A DNA stretch of 64,000 nt from Pseudalgibacter alginicilyticus (GTDB lineage Bacteria; Bacteroidota; Bacteroidia; Flavobacteriales; Flavobacteriaceae), in NCBI RefSeq assembly GCF_001310225.1, contig NZ_CP012898.1, positions 620,001-684,000 of the forward strand. Direction: 5' to 3'. How positions within the stretch are numbered: position 1 is the stretch's first letter; each line of letters starts with the position of its first letter. The position numbers and the translations under genes are program-made. Of this stretch, positions 32,395 to 41,617 are shown piece by piece. The notes beneath the pieces are model-generated. The model saw only the letters and a program-made list of their open reading frames with translations. It ran no database searches and was not told the origin of the DNA.

Positions 32395-33126
32395 TTGATT
32401 GATACAATAAAAGATAAAATAGAATCTTATTTTAAAGAACAATCAACCATTTCAAAAGAGAAATTGGTGAATTGTATGGTGTTAGATTTTCCTGAACTAA
32501 AACAAAGCACTATAAACGTGTATTTGTCACGTTTAAAAAAGGAAGGACTTATTAAAAACCCCGCAAGAGGCATGTATGCATTAAAAGAAAAAAAGACATA
32601 CAATCCTGTTGTAGATAGTTATTTAAAACGCTTGTTCAATAAAATAAAAAAAGACTATCCTTTTGTTGAGTTTTGTATTTGGGACACCAAATGGTTAAAT
32701 GAATTTATGAGGCATCAACCATTTAAATGCTATACGGTTCTAGAATTAGACAAAGATGTTACAGAAGCTGTCTTTCACGCATTAAAAGAACAAGGAAAGC
32801 AAGTCTATATAGAACCAGATGCAGAAACGTTCAATCTGTATATCAACAATAGTGAAGATGTTATTATTTTAAAACATTTAATATCAGAAGCACCTTTGCA
32901 AGAAATAAATAAAATAACGCTGCCAACGCTGGAAAAATTATTAGTTGATATGACTATTGATACCAAACTATACGCAGCACAACAAAGTGAAATAGAGTTT
33001 ATTTACGCTTCTGCATTTGAAAAGTATGAGGTAAATAAAAATAAAATGAAGCGGTATGCATACAGACGAAATAGAGAAAATGAAGTAGAAAATTTAACCA
33101 ATTTAACTTTGGCAAAAATTAAATAA
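32395..33126 (+). CDS. AbiEi-like antitoxin with winged-helix N-terminus
   Basis: The 243 residues open with a winged helix (STISKEKLVNCMVLDFPELK, QSTINVYLSRLKKEGLIKNP, ARGMYAL). A larger C-terminal domain follows (FCIWDTKWLNEFMRHQPFKC, then ALKEQGKQVYIEPDAETFNL). This is the layout of type IV antitoxins of the AbiEi kind. The frame starts with TTG at 32395, just after the palindrome; no in-frame ATG with a better context precedes it. It is paired with the toxin 21 bp downstream. Confidence 0.75.
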   Translation: MIDTIKDKIESYFKEQSTISKEKLVNCMVLDFPELKQSTINVYLSRLKKEGLIKNPARGMYALKEKKTYNPVVDSYLKRLFNKIKKDYPFVEFCIWDTKWLNEFMRHQPFKCYTVLELDKDVTEAVFHALKEQGKQVYIEPDAETFNLYINNSEDVIILKHLISEAPLQEINKITLPTLEKLLVDMTIDTKLYAAQQSEIEFIYASAFEKYEVNKNKMKRYAYRRNRENEVENLTNLTLAKIK

Positions 33127-33135
33127 TTTGCCAAA
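33108..33135. promoter_or_regulatory. second palindromic operator between AbiEi-like and AbiEii genes
   Basis: TTTGGCAAA (33108-33116) and TTTGCCAAA (33127-33135) have a 10-bp spacer and match the core of the upstream palindrome. The antitoxin stop codon lies inside the spacer. It could be a second binding site limiting toxin expression. Confidence 0.6.
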
Positions 33136-33147
33136 ACATAATTACGA

Positions 33148-34206
33148 ATGATAGAACCAACAACATACCATCCAGATTGGATTCATGAAGTTAAAAGTAA
33201 TTTAGGAAAAAAGAAATTAGATCCTAAATTAATTGAGAAGGTAATTTATGCATTGCTGTTTTTAGAACAATTAAAAGGATACGGATTAGAATTTATTTTT
33301 AAAGGTGGTACGGCGTTATTACTAGCTACCAAAATACCTAAACGATTTTCAATAGATATAGACATTATCACAGAGCAAACACAAAGTGAAATAGAAAACA
33401 TTCTAGAAAAAATTAGTAAAAATACGGTGTTTACACATTGGGAAGATGACAATAATAGAAAACACACGCCAGATGCACCAATAGGACATTTTAAAATGTA
33501 TTATACTAGTAATGTAGATGGTAGTGTAGAACCAATACTATTAGATGTATTATACACACCAAATCCATATCCGGCACTTATGGAAATTCCCATAGCGCAT
33601 GATTGGGTCCAAACTACAGGAGAAATTATTACGGTACAAATGCCAACCTTTGATGCCATATTAGGAGACAAATTAACGGCTTTTGCACCAAAAACAACAG
33701 GAATATTATATAGTAAAAACAGACCTGTAGAAATCATAAAGCAATTGTTTGATGTGGCCTTTTTAACAGATAACATCACAGATTTAAAAACAGTTCAAAA
33801 TAGCTACAACAAAGTAGTGGCAGAAGAAATTAAATTCAGAAAGTTAAACATATCTGCAATTCAGGTATTAGAAGATACCCAAGAAGCTTGTTACATATTA
33901 GCAACTAGAGATCTCAAATCAGAAGAATTTAAACATTTACAACTAGGGATTAGCAATTTTACAAATTTCACCATTACAAAATTTAATATTGAAGAAGCGA
34001 TTACAGCTGCAGCCAAAACAGCTTATTTAGCAGAAGTATTAAAAAATGAAATAGTATCAGATTTAGAAAAATTTAAAAGCCCTAAACAGATTAAAGATTG
34101 GACTATTGAAAACCAACAGTTCAATAAATTAAACAAACTAAAGAAAAGCAATCCAGAGGCCTTTTTCTATTGGTTCATAATGCTCGAATTAAAGGGGAGC
34201 TATTAA
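33148..34206 (+). CDS. AbiEii/AbiGii-type nucleotidyltransferase toxin
   Basis: The 352 residues carry the minimal nucleotidyltransferase signature: FIFKGGTALLLATKIPKRF (about residue 50), then SIDIDI (about 67), with the catalytic Asp pair. Downstream DAILGDKLTAFAPKTTG and the helical end fit AbiEii toxins. These act on tRNA or translation and give abortive phage defence when the antitoxin is lost. It is co-transcribed with the AbiEi-like gene. Confidence 0.85.
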   Translation: MIEPTTYHPDWIHEVKSNLGKKKLDPKLIEKVIYALLFLEQLKGYGLEFIFKGGTALLLATKIPKRFSIDIDIITEQTQSEIENILEKISKNTVFTHWEDDNNRKHTPDAPIGHFKMYYTSNVDGSVEPILLDVLYTPNPYPALMEIPIAHDWVQTTGEIITVQMPTFDAILGDKLTAFAPKTTGILYSKNRPVEIIKQLFDVAFLTDNITDLKTVQNSYNKVVAEEIKFRKLNISAIQVLEDTQEACYILATRDLKSEEFKHLQLGISNFTNFTITKFNIEEAITAAAKTAYLAEVLKNEIVSDLEKFKSPKQIKDWTIENQQFNKLNKLKKSNPEAFFYWFIMLELKGSY

Positions 34207-34248
34207 AAAAAACATGTCAATATTTATAAAATTAATAACTAATCTTTT

Positions 34249-37200
34249 ATGACATCTATATTACATAGACTATTTAATGAACTTGGATATAATAAAGAAA
34301 ATGGACTTTTTATTTTGGATGAAGATGAAGAGAAAATTTTAAATGTATTTCCTAGTAGAGTTAGTAGGATAATTACAGAAGTTATAAAACCTTATGCTAT
34401 TTTTTGTGCTGATATTCAGTATGAAAATAAAGAGCATATTAAACCATTTAATAACCCATTAATCTTATTTTATGATAATCCTACAGAATCTGAATATAGT
34501 TTAATTCCAAAACACTCATTTAATTTAAGTAGAGCACCTTTAGTTATAATAAATAAAGAAAATAACATTGAAATCTATAATGGTTTTGATTTTTCAGATA
34601 GTTCAAACCAGTGGTTGGAGTTAATAAATGTTAATAGAAACCTTCTGTATATTGAAAATCTACGAAATGGTGAAGGCTGGAGAGAGATTTATAATGAATA
34701 TTTTACAAAAAGTAAAACTGTTGATAGATTTCTGTTAAGTAATATTACTGATGCTAGAAGAATATTAATAGCAAAAGAGATTAATTTTCCAGAAGGAAAT
34801 TTAACACCTGAAGTTGCTAACCGGTTAATCGGTAGGCTTATTTTTATTAGATATTTAATTGACAGAAATGTAGTTTTTAATGATCAAAATATTTTAATTG
34901 GCTCTACAAAAAAAGAACGACAAGAGGCACTCAATCAAATCTTGCTAAATCATAAGCAGACGTATGATTTTTTTGAATACATTAGTAATAAATTTGGAGG
35001 AGATTTATTTCCCCTTGAATTTGAAAATCAAGGGCTACCTTTTTTTGAAAAAGATTATGTTAAACAAGAAAATTTAAATATCCTTTATCATTTATTGACG
35101 AGTTCTAAAATGTTTATGGGTGATAAAGTTAAGGGCTATAGTGTGCAGCCATCAATGTTTAATGTTTATGATTTTGAAATTATACCAGTTGAATTAATTA
35201 GTAATATTTATGAGAGTTTTTTAGGGAATACTGCATTTTCTAATGGTAAAATGATCACTGAGCTTTCTAAACAAAAAGAAGTTAAAGCATATTATACACC
35301 ACCTTTTTTAGTAGATTATGTATTAAGCCAAACTATTCAACCTTTTTTAAAAAAACAACAAAATAGTAATTGTAAAGTTTTAGATCCATCATGTGGTTCT
35401 GGTATTTTTTTAGTAGAGTCTTTAAGAAGGATTATTGATAAAGAAATTGTAGTCAATAGCAAAGAAAATAAGTATAAGAAAACAATTTCTAATGAAAAAC
35501 TATGGCGTTTATTAGAAGACAATATTTACGGGATAGATATCGATAAAAATGCAATTGAGATAACTATTTTCTCTCTTTACATCACATTGCTAGATTACAA
35601 AACACATCCAAAAGAAATTGAAAATTTTGAATTTAGACCATTAAAGGATAAAAACTTATTTGGAGGACAGAAAGCAGATTTCTTTAATGAAAGCAATGCT
35701 TTCAATACATTGTTTAAAAAACAAGTTAAATTAGATTTCATTGTTGGTAATCCACCTTGGGGTATCGTAAAGACATCAAGGTATGTAGACTATATTACAG
35801 AAAGGAATAGGAAAGAATTATCAAGAAACTTAAAAGAAGAAATATCATTATCTATAGGTAACAAGGAAATTTCTCAAGCCTTTATAGTAAGGGTAAGTGA
35901 TTTAATTCAGAAAGAACATAAGACCAAAATTTGCTTTATCGTAACAGGTAAAAACTTATACAATTCTGATGAAAGTGCTATAAAATGGAGAAAGTACTTC
36001 CTGTCAAAATTTAATGTGCATCAGTGTTTTGATTTATTTGGTGTAAATAATAAAGTAGCTGGTGGTAAGCAGATATTTGACAATGCTAATCAACCACCTG
36101 CAATACTATTGTATAGCTTGAAGGACAATAGTATTGCTAATAATAAAATAAAACATATTGTAGCTAGGGCTAATAAGTATTATTATTATTTCAAAACTAT
36201 AGTTATTGAAAAGAATGATGTTAAGTTAATTGATCAAAACTTATTTATTAAGGATGATAAGTTATGGAAGATAATGTTATATGGTAATATTTTGGATTAT
36301 TTGTTTATCAAAAAACTAAAAGATAACGACTTAACTATATCTAAAATAATTAGCAAATTCAATCTAACTATAAAAGGTGGTTTTAAATCTAAAGATTCAG
36401 GTATACCAGTTAACAAGAGAAAATCAACAAAAGAATATTGGAAATATGATTATATAGAAGTAGAAAAAAGCAAAGATTTAAGACAGTTTCAAGTAATCTC
36501 AAATAAAACGTTCAAACAAAAATTGGATGAACTCTATCTAAAAGGAGATATACAAAAAGATCTAAAAGTACCTCAAATAACAGAAATTTCAGCATTTAAA
36601 GGGAAGAAACTATTAATAAAAAAAGGTCTTGATAAATACTTAAATCATAGAGCGGTGAGTGCTTTTTATGATGGAGATTGTATTTTTTCATCAACTATAG
36701 CTTCAATAGTACCTGTTGATGGAGAAATGTCGAATGAAGTAGAGAATTTACTTCTTTGTATGTCCGCAATATTTAATTCTAAATTATTTACATATTTCCT
36801 TTTAATGACGAGTTCTTCATTTGGTGCAGATAGAAACAGAGTTAATTTTATTGAATTTTTAGAAATGCCATTTAAAGAAGATATTGAGTTATCACTTCTG
36901 ACAAGGGAATTACATGATTTAAAAAAGGATGATTTTTTCAATGAAAATAGAGAAAAGATTTATTCAATCGAAAATCAGATTGAATATAAAATATATGAAT
37001 TATTTAATATAAATTCTATTGAGAAAGAATTGATAAATTATGCTTTAAATATCAGTATACCTGTTATGAAGAGAGCTGATAGATTAAATAGTAATCATCT
37101 TTCAATTTTTGAAAAAATAACAGAAAAAAATCTAGAGTCTATAGGAAAATATTGTCAAACATTTATCAATCATTTTAGTTCGAGATTTAATAAAACGAAT

Positions 37201-37521
37201 AAGTGCTTTATTGTAGATGTATATATCAATAAAAACTTTATTGCCGTTAATTTTGTTGTTTCAGAAGAAGTGAGAAAGGATATAATAAAATACTTTTTTA
37301 ACTCTAGTTTAGAAGATTCGATAAATAAAATCGGTGGATTGGGTATGCATAAAGTTAGTACTTGCTTGTTTGCCCAACAAGATATTAGAGGATTTAATAG
37401 AAGTTCATTTTATGTAATAAAGCCTAATATTTTGAAAAATTGGCATAGGGCTATTGCTCATTTAGATTTATCGGAATTTATTGAGGCTATAGCAAAATCA
37501 GAAATAAAAAAAACTAATTAA
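34249..37521 (+). CDS. Eco57I-like N6-adenine DNA methyltransferase
   Basis: The 1090 residues show SAM-binding motif I VLDPSCGSGIF (about 379) and catalytic motif IV VGNPPWG (about 500), the N6-adenine type. Residues 1-330 form an N-terminal helical/accessory domain (LLYIENLRNGEGWREIYNEY, RLIFIRYLIDR). Residues 640-1090 probably form target recognition (SKDSGIPVNKRKSTKEYWKY, FKGKKLLIKKGL, SSSFGADRNRVNFIEF). No helicase or nuclease motif is evident in this chain. The nuclease-like gene 5 bp downstream suggests a split restriction-modification pair. Confidence 0.8.
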   Translation: MTSILHRLFNELGYNKENGLFILDEDEEKILNVFPSRVSRIITEVIKPYAIFCADIQYENKEHIKPFNNPLILFYDNPTESEYSLIPKHSFNLSRAPLVIINKENNIEIYNGFDFSDSSNQWLELINVNRNLLYIENLRNGEGWREIYNEYFTKSKTVDRFLLSNITDARRILIAKEINFPEGNLTPEVANRLIGRLIFIRYLIDRNVVFNDQNILIGSTKKERQEALNQILLNHKQTYDFFEYISNKFGGDLFPLEFENQGLPFFEKDYVKQENLNILYHLLTSSKMFMGDKVKGYSVQPSMFNVYDFEIIPVELISNIYESFLGNTAFSNGKMITELSKQKEVKAYYTPPFLVDYVLSQTIQPFLKKQQNSNCKVLDPSCGSGIFLVESLRRIIDKEIVVNSKENKYKKTISNEKLWRLLEDNIYGIDIDKNAIEITIFSLYITLLDYKTHPKEIENFEFRPLKDKNLFGGQKADFFNESNAFNTLFKKQVKLDFIVGNPPWGIVKTSRYVDYITERNRKELSRNLKEEISLSIGNKEISQAFIVRVSDLIQKEHKTKICFIVTGKNLYNSDESAIKWRKYFLSKFNVHQCFDLFGVNNKVAGGKQIFDNANQPPAILLYSLKDNSIANNKIKHIVARANKYYYYFKTIVIEKNDVKLIDQNLFIKDDKLWKIMLYGNILDYLFIKKLKDNDLTISKIISKFNLTIKGGFKSKDSGIPVNKRKSTKEYWKYDYIEVEKSKDLRQFQVISNKTFKQKLDELYLKGDIQKDLKVPQITEISAFKGKKLLIKKGLDKYLNHRAVSAFYDGDCIFSSTIASIVPVDGEMSNEVENLLLCMSAIFNSKLFTYFLLMTSSSFGADRNRVNFIEFLEMPFKEDIELSLLTRELHDLKKDDFFNENREKIYSIENQIEYKIYELFNINSIEKELINYALNISIPVMKRADRLNSNHLSIFEKITEKNLESIGKYCQTFINHFSSRFNKTNKCFIVDVYINKNFIAVNFVVSEEVRKDIIKYFFNSSLEDSINKIGGLGMHKVSTCLFAQQDIRGFNRSSFYVIKPNILKNWHRAIAHLDLSEFIEAIAKSEIKKTN

Positions 37522-37526
37522 GTAAG

Positions 37527-38270
37527 ATGAACGCAGACAGTTTTATTTATTCTGAAGAACCGTATTATCAGACAAAACTATTTAATCTAGTAGGGTATTC
37601 TTATTCGGAATTAAAAAAAGAAAAAAAAACATCCAAATATTCTAGAAAAGAAATTTTAAAAAAGCATGTCCAATTTAAAGGAAATAAAGGTGCTAAAACC
37701 AAATTAGAACTTGAAGATTATTTAAGAAATGATTTCCTTAAAAATTATATTAACAACAATAAATCAAAATTTAATCTAGATTATTTTTATTTTGAACCTG
37801 GTGTTGATGAAATAAAAGATGGTGTAACAATAGGTAGTTTAGATATTAAAGTTTTATTACCAACTAATAAATCGTTAACTGGTGATGAATATTTTGCTAT
37901 AGAATGCAAAAGAATTAATAAACTAGCTAAAACAAAAAAATATTATATAGATCATGGAGTTAATCGTTTTTTAACTAGACAATATTACCCAGAATCTAAT
38001 TCTAAAATAGCTTTTATGTTATCATTTATGGAGTGTGAAAAACCATCACACAGAGAGGATTCAAATTCAATAGTAATGTCTTTTAATGAGCTATTGGATC
38101 AAAATTATCAGAAAAGTATTTTGTGCTCAATAGGAGATGTAGATTTAGATGTCAATATTGATAAAAAATATGAAATAGATATTTATAATTCATATTTCAG
38201 AAGAGATGATGGTAGCAGTATTCAGATTTATCATATTTTTTTAGATTATTATGATATAATTGATATTTAA
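37527..38270 (+). CDS. candidate PD-(D/E)XK nuclease partner of the methyltransferase
   Basis: The 247 residues include a core that fits PD-(D/E)XK enzymes. The strand GSLDIKVLLP has the Asp (about residue 106), and the strand EYFAIECKRINK has E-x-K (about 125-127), followed by a helix with DHGVNRFLTRQYYPES. The whole family is not one I can name. Its start 5 bp after the methyltransferase stop implies one operon, and it would supply the cutting function. It could also be a non-catalytic accessory factor. Confidence 0.6.
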   Translation: MNADSFIYSEEPYYQTKLFNLVGYSYSELKKEKKTSKYSRKEILKKHVQFKGNKGAKTKLELEDYLRNDFLKNYINNNKSKFNLDYFYFEPGVDEIKDGVTIGSLDIKVLLPTNKSLTGDEYFAIECKRINKLAKTKKYYIDHGVNRFLTRQYYPESNSKIAFMLSFMECEKPSHREDSNSIVMSFNELLDQNYQKSILCSIGDVDLDVNIDKKYEIDIYNSYFRRDDGSSIQIYHIFLDYYDIIDI

Positions 38271-39188
38271 TCCCCACAAACCAAAACCCAGTTTTCTCGT
38301 TCCTCAAAACCCTCTGTCTTTTGGTTTGTTCCGCGCGCCACACGTCTATAGCGTTTAAATTGCCAAACTATTGCAGCACATTACAGCTTGTTTCATTCGT
38401 GCCTCATTTCACAACTATAAAGAGCTGCCCCAGGCAAAAAGCTAATAATTTAAACGCTATCCCAAAGCTAAGTTACATAACGGGTAGTTATGGTAGCATT
38501 CATTCACTTTCTGTACCATAACTCCATTATGTAAAATAGCCGTTTTCCAGCCGCACACTTCTCATTTCAATTAAAATTTTGAACAAATAAACATATTATA
38601 AAAGACCACTTTCCCCGCCACCCATTTCAGCGGTGTAGGTTACAGCAATTAGTAATGTTTGCTATGTGTCTGCGGTAGGCAAACTACATTCGTTCAATCC
38701 CTTATCAGGGAATCACTCTTTTCATTTCCCCACCTCAACACCGCGCATAAAAAAAGTGCACCACTGCGTTCAGCACTTCATTTATTTTTCCCACCGCTAC
38801 AACATCAATAATCACTTCCACCTACGCATATTTCCCCCAAAGTATCCTAGAATTGAAAATAGGTGAAACAAAAAAACAAAAAAAAGAATGCAATGCTAGG
38901 CACTCCCTTCGTCCAATGCTTTTATGCTATAAAGGTCAAGCCCTACGGGTTTTGAAAAAAATCTCCACTGCAAAACTCAACTGGTTTTAACATCTTTTTA
39001 CAATCCAGTAAATACCCTTTCTGTTTAATATTTTGAACTAATTAAGCAGTAGTATTTTTTCCAAAAACCTTGACAGCATAGCCTCGTTTCCTTAATGATG
39101 GGCTTTCTTTTTTCTGTTTTTCTTTTAAAATTTTATTGCGCGAAGCGTAGCGGAGCATAGAGAATCTTAATTTTTTAATTGGATAACT
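38271..39188. other. oriT-like noncoding region, C-rich and hairpin-rich
   Basis: No convincing gene lies in these 918 bp; the open frames near 38321 and 38666 have no start signals and odd composition. The + strand is strikingly rich in C and poor in G from about 38580 to 38860, unlike the flanks. Inverted repeats are present: ATAGCGTTTAAATT (38348-38361) with 38447-38460, and a compound hairpin TTACATAA plus AGTTATGGTA (38473-38495) with 38514-38534. Such regions often hold transfer origins or single-strand origins on mobile elements. No relaxase gene is nearby, so this is inference. Confidence 0.4.
38473..38534. repeat. compound inverted repeat in the noncoding region
   Basis: TTACATAA (38473-38480) pairs with TTATGTAA (38527-38534). 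AGTTATGGTA (38486-38495) pairs with TACCATAACT (38514-38523). Together they form an 18-bp stem with a small internal bulge and an 18-nt loop. No U-run follows, so it is not a simple terminator. Confidence 0.65.
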
Positions 39189-39608
39189 ATGCTAACTTTT
39201 CAAATCAAAACCCACAAACACGGACAAACGTACTCAAAACCGCATTTCTACATCTTAAACAAAGGGTTAAATAGCGGAAAACCATGTAGAACCCCAATAA
39301 GAAACTCATTTGTTATTTCAACAGAAACAATTGAACAAAAAGAAGCTTTGTTTCAGCTATCATATATGTTGTTAGAATCCAAATACTATAATTATTATTT
39401 GAAAGGTTCTGTTATTCCTTTTATAGGCATAAATGATGTTAAAAATTTACTGATAAAAAATCATAAGTACCTAAAGCAACAAGATTTTCAAACAAAAATT
39501 GAGGCAATAAAAAAAGTAGAGGTCCTAGAAAAAGGTTTTCAAAATAAATTAAAAACCATTCAAGAACTAAAAACCTCCTTATTAAGATCCTGTAAATTGG
39601 AAAGGTAA
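39189..39608 (+). CDS. conserved mobile-element protein, DUF6943-like
   Basis: The 139 residues (FQIKTHKHGQTYSKPHFYIL, NKGLNSGKPCRTPIRNSFVI, then LLESKYYNYYLKGSVIPFIG) match a small protein I associate with Bacteroidota integrative elements, possibly DUF6943. It has a Lys-rich helical C-terminus and no recognised catalytic motif. The function is unknown. Two hairpins follow directly, so transcription probably ends here. Confidence 0.5.
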   Translation: MLTFQIKTHKHGQTYSKPHFYILNKGLNSGKPCRTPIRNSFVISTETIEQKEALFQLSYMLLESKYYNYYLKGSVIPFIGINDVKNLLIKNHKYLKQQDFQTKIEAIKKVEVLEKGFQNKLKTIQELKTSLLRSCKLER

Positions 39609-39613
39609 ATAAA

Positions 39614-39642
39614 AAAGGTTCAATCAATATGACTGAACCTTT
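39614..39642. terminator. terminator hairpin after the DUF6943-like gene
   Basis: AAAGGTTCA (39614-39622) pairs with TGAACCTTT (39634-39642). A second small stem, GTTCGGT/ACCGAAC (39646-39652 with 39671-39677), follows. They lie between the convergent 39189 gene and the minus-strand cluster, so both directions may use them. Confidence 0.5.
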
Positions 39643-39701
39643 AATGTTCGGTAAAGTTACCACACTAAAAACCGAACACGATGTTTATTTTATGATGAAG
39701 T

Positions 39702-39875
39702 CTATTTCTTAGACTTTGTAAGCCATTTTAAAAAATAAGAAACGGCAAAACTGACAGTGGCTCCAACAATAGCCAGAAGAACTGTTTTGAGAATATCTTC
39801 AGAAAAAATGGTAGGACTGATACTCAATAATGTTCCTGAGGCAGTTCCTATTTTAAGTGAAATATTTGTTTTCAT
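39702..39875 (-). CDS. small membrane protein (holin-like size)
   Basis: The ATG at 39875 overlaps the stop of the upstream gene. The 57 residues (MKTNISLKIGTASGTLLSIS, then VLLAIVGATVSFAVSYFLKW, then LTKSKK) have one clear membrane helix and a basic tail. It is the last gene of a tightly packed four-gene minus-strand cluster. Size and topology fit a holin or an anchoring peptide, but nothing identifies it. Confidence 0.6.
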   Translation of the reverse strand: MKTNISLKIGTASGTLLSISPTIFSEDILKTVLLAIVGATVSFAVSYFLKWLTKSKK

Positions 39876-40123
39876 TACTCAGAATTTATTTCATTTGCTG
39901 AGTTGATTTCTTTTAGAGCTTCATCATCAACAGTTACTTGACTTACAGCTGATAAAACACCACCAGCAACAGCCACATACCCTGCAATAGTTACAACCGT
40001 TGCAGGCAAAGCAATAGGAGCAGCAATAATACTTCCGCTTATAGCTAGCAATGACAAACCTACGGTTCTTAAAACTTTAAAAAACTTAGGTGTTGGTGCA
40101 TTTGCACGTTTTGTTACATTCAT
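39875..40123 (-). CDS. small hydrophobic protein of the unassigned cluster
   Basis: The 82 residues begin with a basic stretch (MNVTKRANAPTPKFFKVLRT), have two hydrophobic segments rich in Ala, Val and Ile (about 22-62), and end acidic (DDEALKEINSANEINSE). It overlaps the DUF5675 gene by 4 bp and the 57-residue gene by 3 bp, so the cluster is translationally coupled. No family is recognised. Confidence 0.65.
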   Translation of the reverse strand: MNVTKRANAPTPKFFKVLRTVGLSLLAISGSIIAAPIALPATVVTIAGYVAVAGGVLSAVSQVTVDDEALKEINSANEINSE

Positions 40124-40563
40124 AATTTTATATTTTTAAGTTCAACTTCCTTTTTATCATTTAGGTTGGTTGAGGTAATTCTCAATTCCACTTGTATATT
40201 TTTATCTAATATGGGAAAAACCAAATCAGTTAATTTCTTGAGTGCTTTTCTTGAGGAACTACCTTGACCAATTCCTATGTGTTTTGTTACAGGAGCAATA
40301 CAACCTTTTAATTCTTTTTGAGCATGATTCGCAGGATGGATTAATATCAAATTTCGTCCTGGAACATTTTTAATATGAAGATGCTTTTTAAATCGTTTGC
40401 TATAACGCTTCTGCAAAATATATATCCCCTCTGGAATACAAGAAACACAACGTTGATTCTCTAACCAAGGCAACTCAATAGTTTGGCAAATAGTTTTACC
40501 GTTAAATTGGAGTGTTCCTTGTGTTCCATTAGGAAAATAAGTTCTATACAGTACCAACAACAT
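40120..40563 (-). CDS. DUF5675 family protein
   Basis: The 147 residues match DUF5675: GTLQFNGKTICQTIELPWLE, NQRCVSCIPEGIYILQKRYS, LILIHPANHAQKELKGCIAP. The family occurs in prophages and mobile elements, and its SCIPEG and GCIAP blocks with Cys and His suggest an enzyme fold acting on cell-wall or peptide substrates; this is not established. It shares one base with the 252-residue gene upstream. Confidence 0.75.
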   Translation of the reverse strand: MLLVLYRTYFPNGTQGTLQFNGKTICQTIELPWLENQRCVSCIPEGIYILQKRYSKRFKKHLHIKNVPGRNLILIHPANHAQKELKGCIAPVTKHIGIGQGSSSRKALKKLTDLVFPILDKNIQVELRITSTNLNDKKEVELKNIKL

Positions 40564-41321
40564 TATACACCGCTATCAACTTTTACAATAGATAAAGGAT
40601 TGTATGTTCCATTTTTAAGAGAATACATTTGTCCGTTAACCTCTTGAAAAAATTCAATACCCAATGCTAAAAACAAAGGATGTGTACTATTTGCTGTTAC
40701 GGCATTGCTTAAATTAATAACAGCAGTGGCTGTTGTATCCCATGGTAAAATTGCCGTTTCAGAAGTCTCTACAATAGAAGTTTCTTCTTGAAAATCAACT
40801 TCAGCACCTCCAGAAATCACTTTAAAATGTGTTGTACCACTGGGTGCAGCAATCATATTTGATGGAATAAAAGAAGGAATCTCAACATCCAAAGTTCCTG
40901 CAACACGATCAATTGTACCCGTAAAAGGTGCAAATAAACTGGTGCCAAGTTTACCTCTAATATTAAATTCAAATCCTAACAGCAATTCTGTTTCACCATC
41001 AATTACGTTACGCAATCCACGTTCGCTAGTGCTATCTGCTTGAATGACTTTCACCATAGTTTGTGTCAATCTACTAACCATTCTACCATCAGAAGCATTC
41101 AATAAAAGCAATCTCAAAGCAGTTCGTAACACTTTACCTGCTTTACCCGCTCTACCAAATTCAGAACCATTTTCACGCGTTCTTTGAAAAGCCGGATCTG
41201 TTGCAATTCTTTTTGCATCAATACCGCCTTTTTCACGAGCCAAATGTCCGTCTTTGGTTTTGTAAAAGGTAATATCTCCAATAGTACCTTTTAGTTTAAT
41301 TATGCCTTTTTGTCTTGCCAT
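40563..41321 (-). CDS. conserved hypothetical protein, first gene of the unassigned cluster
   Basis: The 252 residues start with a strongly basic, Gly-rich region (MARQKGIIKLKGTIGDITFY, then DGHLAREKGG) and a helical segment (FGRAGKAGKVLRTALRLLLL, RMVSRLTQTMVKVIQADSTS). The second half is beta-rich (SGTTHFKVISGGAEVDFQEE). The N-terminus is of a kind I have seen conserved in Bacteroidota elements, with no assigned function. The layout (basic N-terminus, helical middle, beta C-terminus) could suit a structural or particle-forming protein, but that is speculation. Confidence 0.6.
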   Translation of the reverse strand: MARQKGIIKLKGTIGDITFYKTKDGHLAREKGGIDAKRIATDPAFQRTRENGSEFGRAGKAGKVLRTALRLLLLNASDGRMVSRLTQTMVKVIQADSTSERGLRNVIDGETELLLGFEFNIRGKLGTSLFAPFTGTIDRVAGTLDVEIPSFIPSNMIAAPSGTTHFKVISGGAEVDFQEETSIVETSETAILPWDTTATAVINLSNAVTANSTHPLFLALGIEFFQEVNGQMYSLKNGTYNPLSIVKVDSGV

Positions 41322-41617
41322 AATTTTTCATTTTTTGATTATACATTTAGAATGTTCAGGTACACTCTTTCAAACCTCATAAATCAAATCACGATGCATC
41401 AAAAACCGATTTACAGGAACAAATCTTTCATTTAAAATTAATAAACACAAGGAACTACTACCTTACAGAGCTATTATAGCCTAATAAGTTCTTTTTTACC
41501 TATTTTTACTTACCAATGGATAAATGATATTAAATAACTTTGAAAAGGCTTTTATTTCGTTTGTATGACATTCATGAATAAAGTATAGCAAAGCCAAGTT
41601 TAAAGTATAGATAGTAT

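Noticed and set aside
34249-38270. The methylase and its partner as a DISARM or BREX core
   Set aside because: The helicase, PglZ, BrxC and DrmABC genes that define those systems are absent on both sides.
38321-38866. Open frames of about 66 codons in the C-rich gap
   Set aside because: Composition is dominated by Pro, His and Ser from the C-rich strand. There is no start signal and no family pattern. They look like by-products of the biased sequence.
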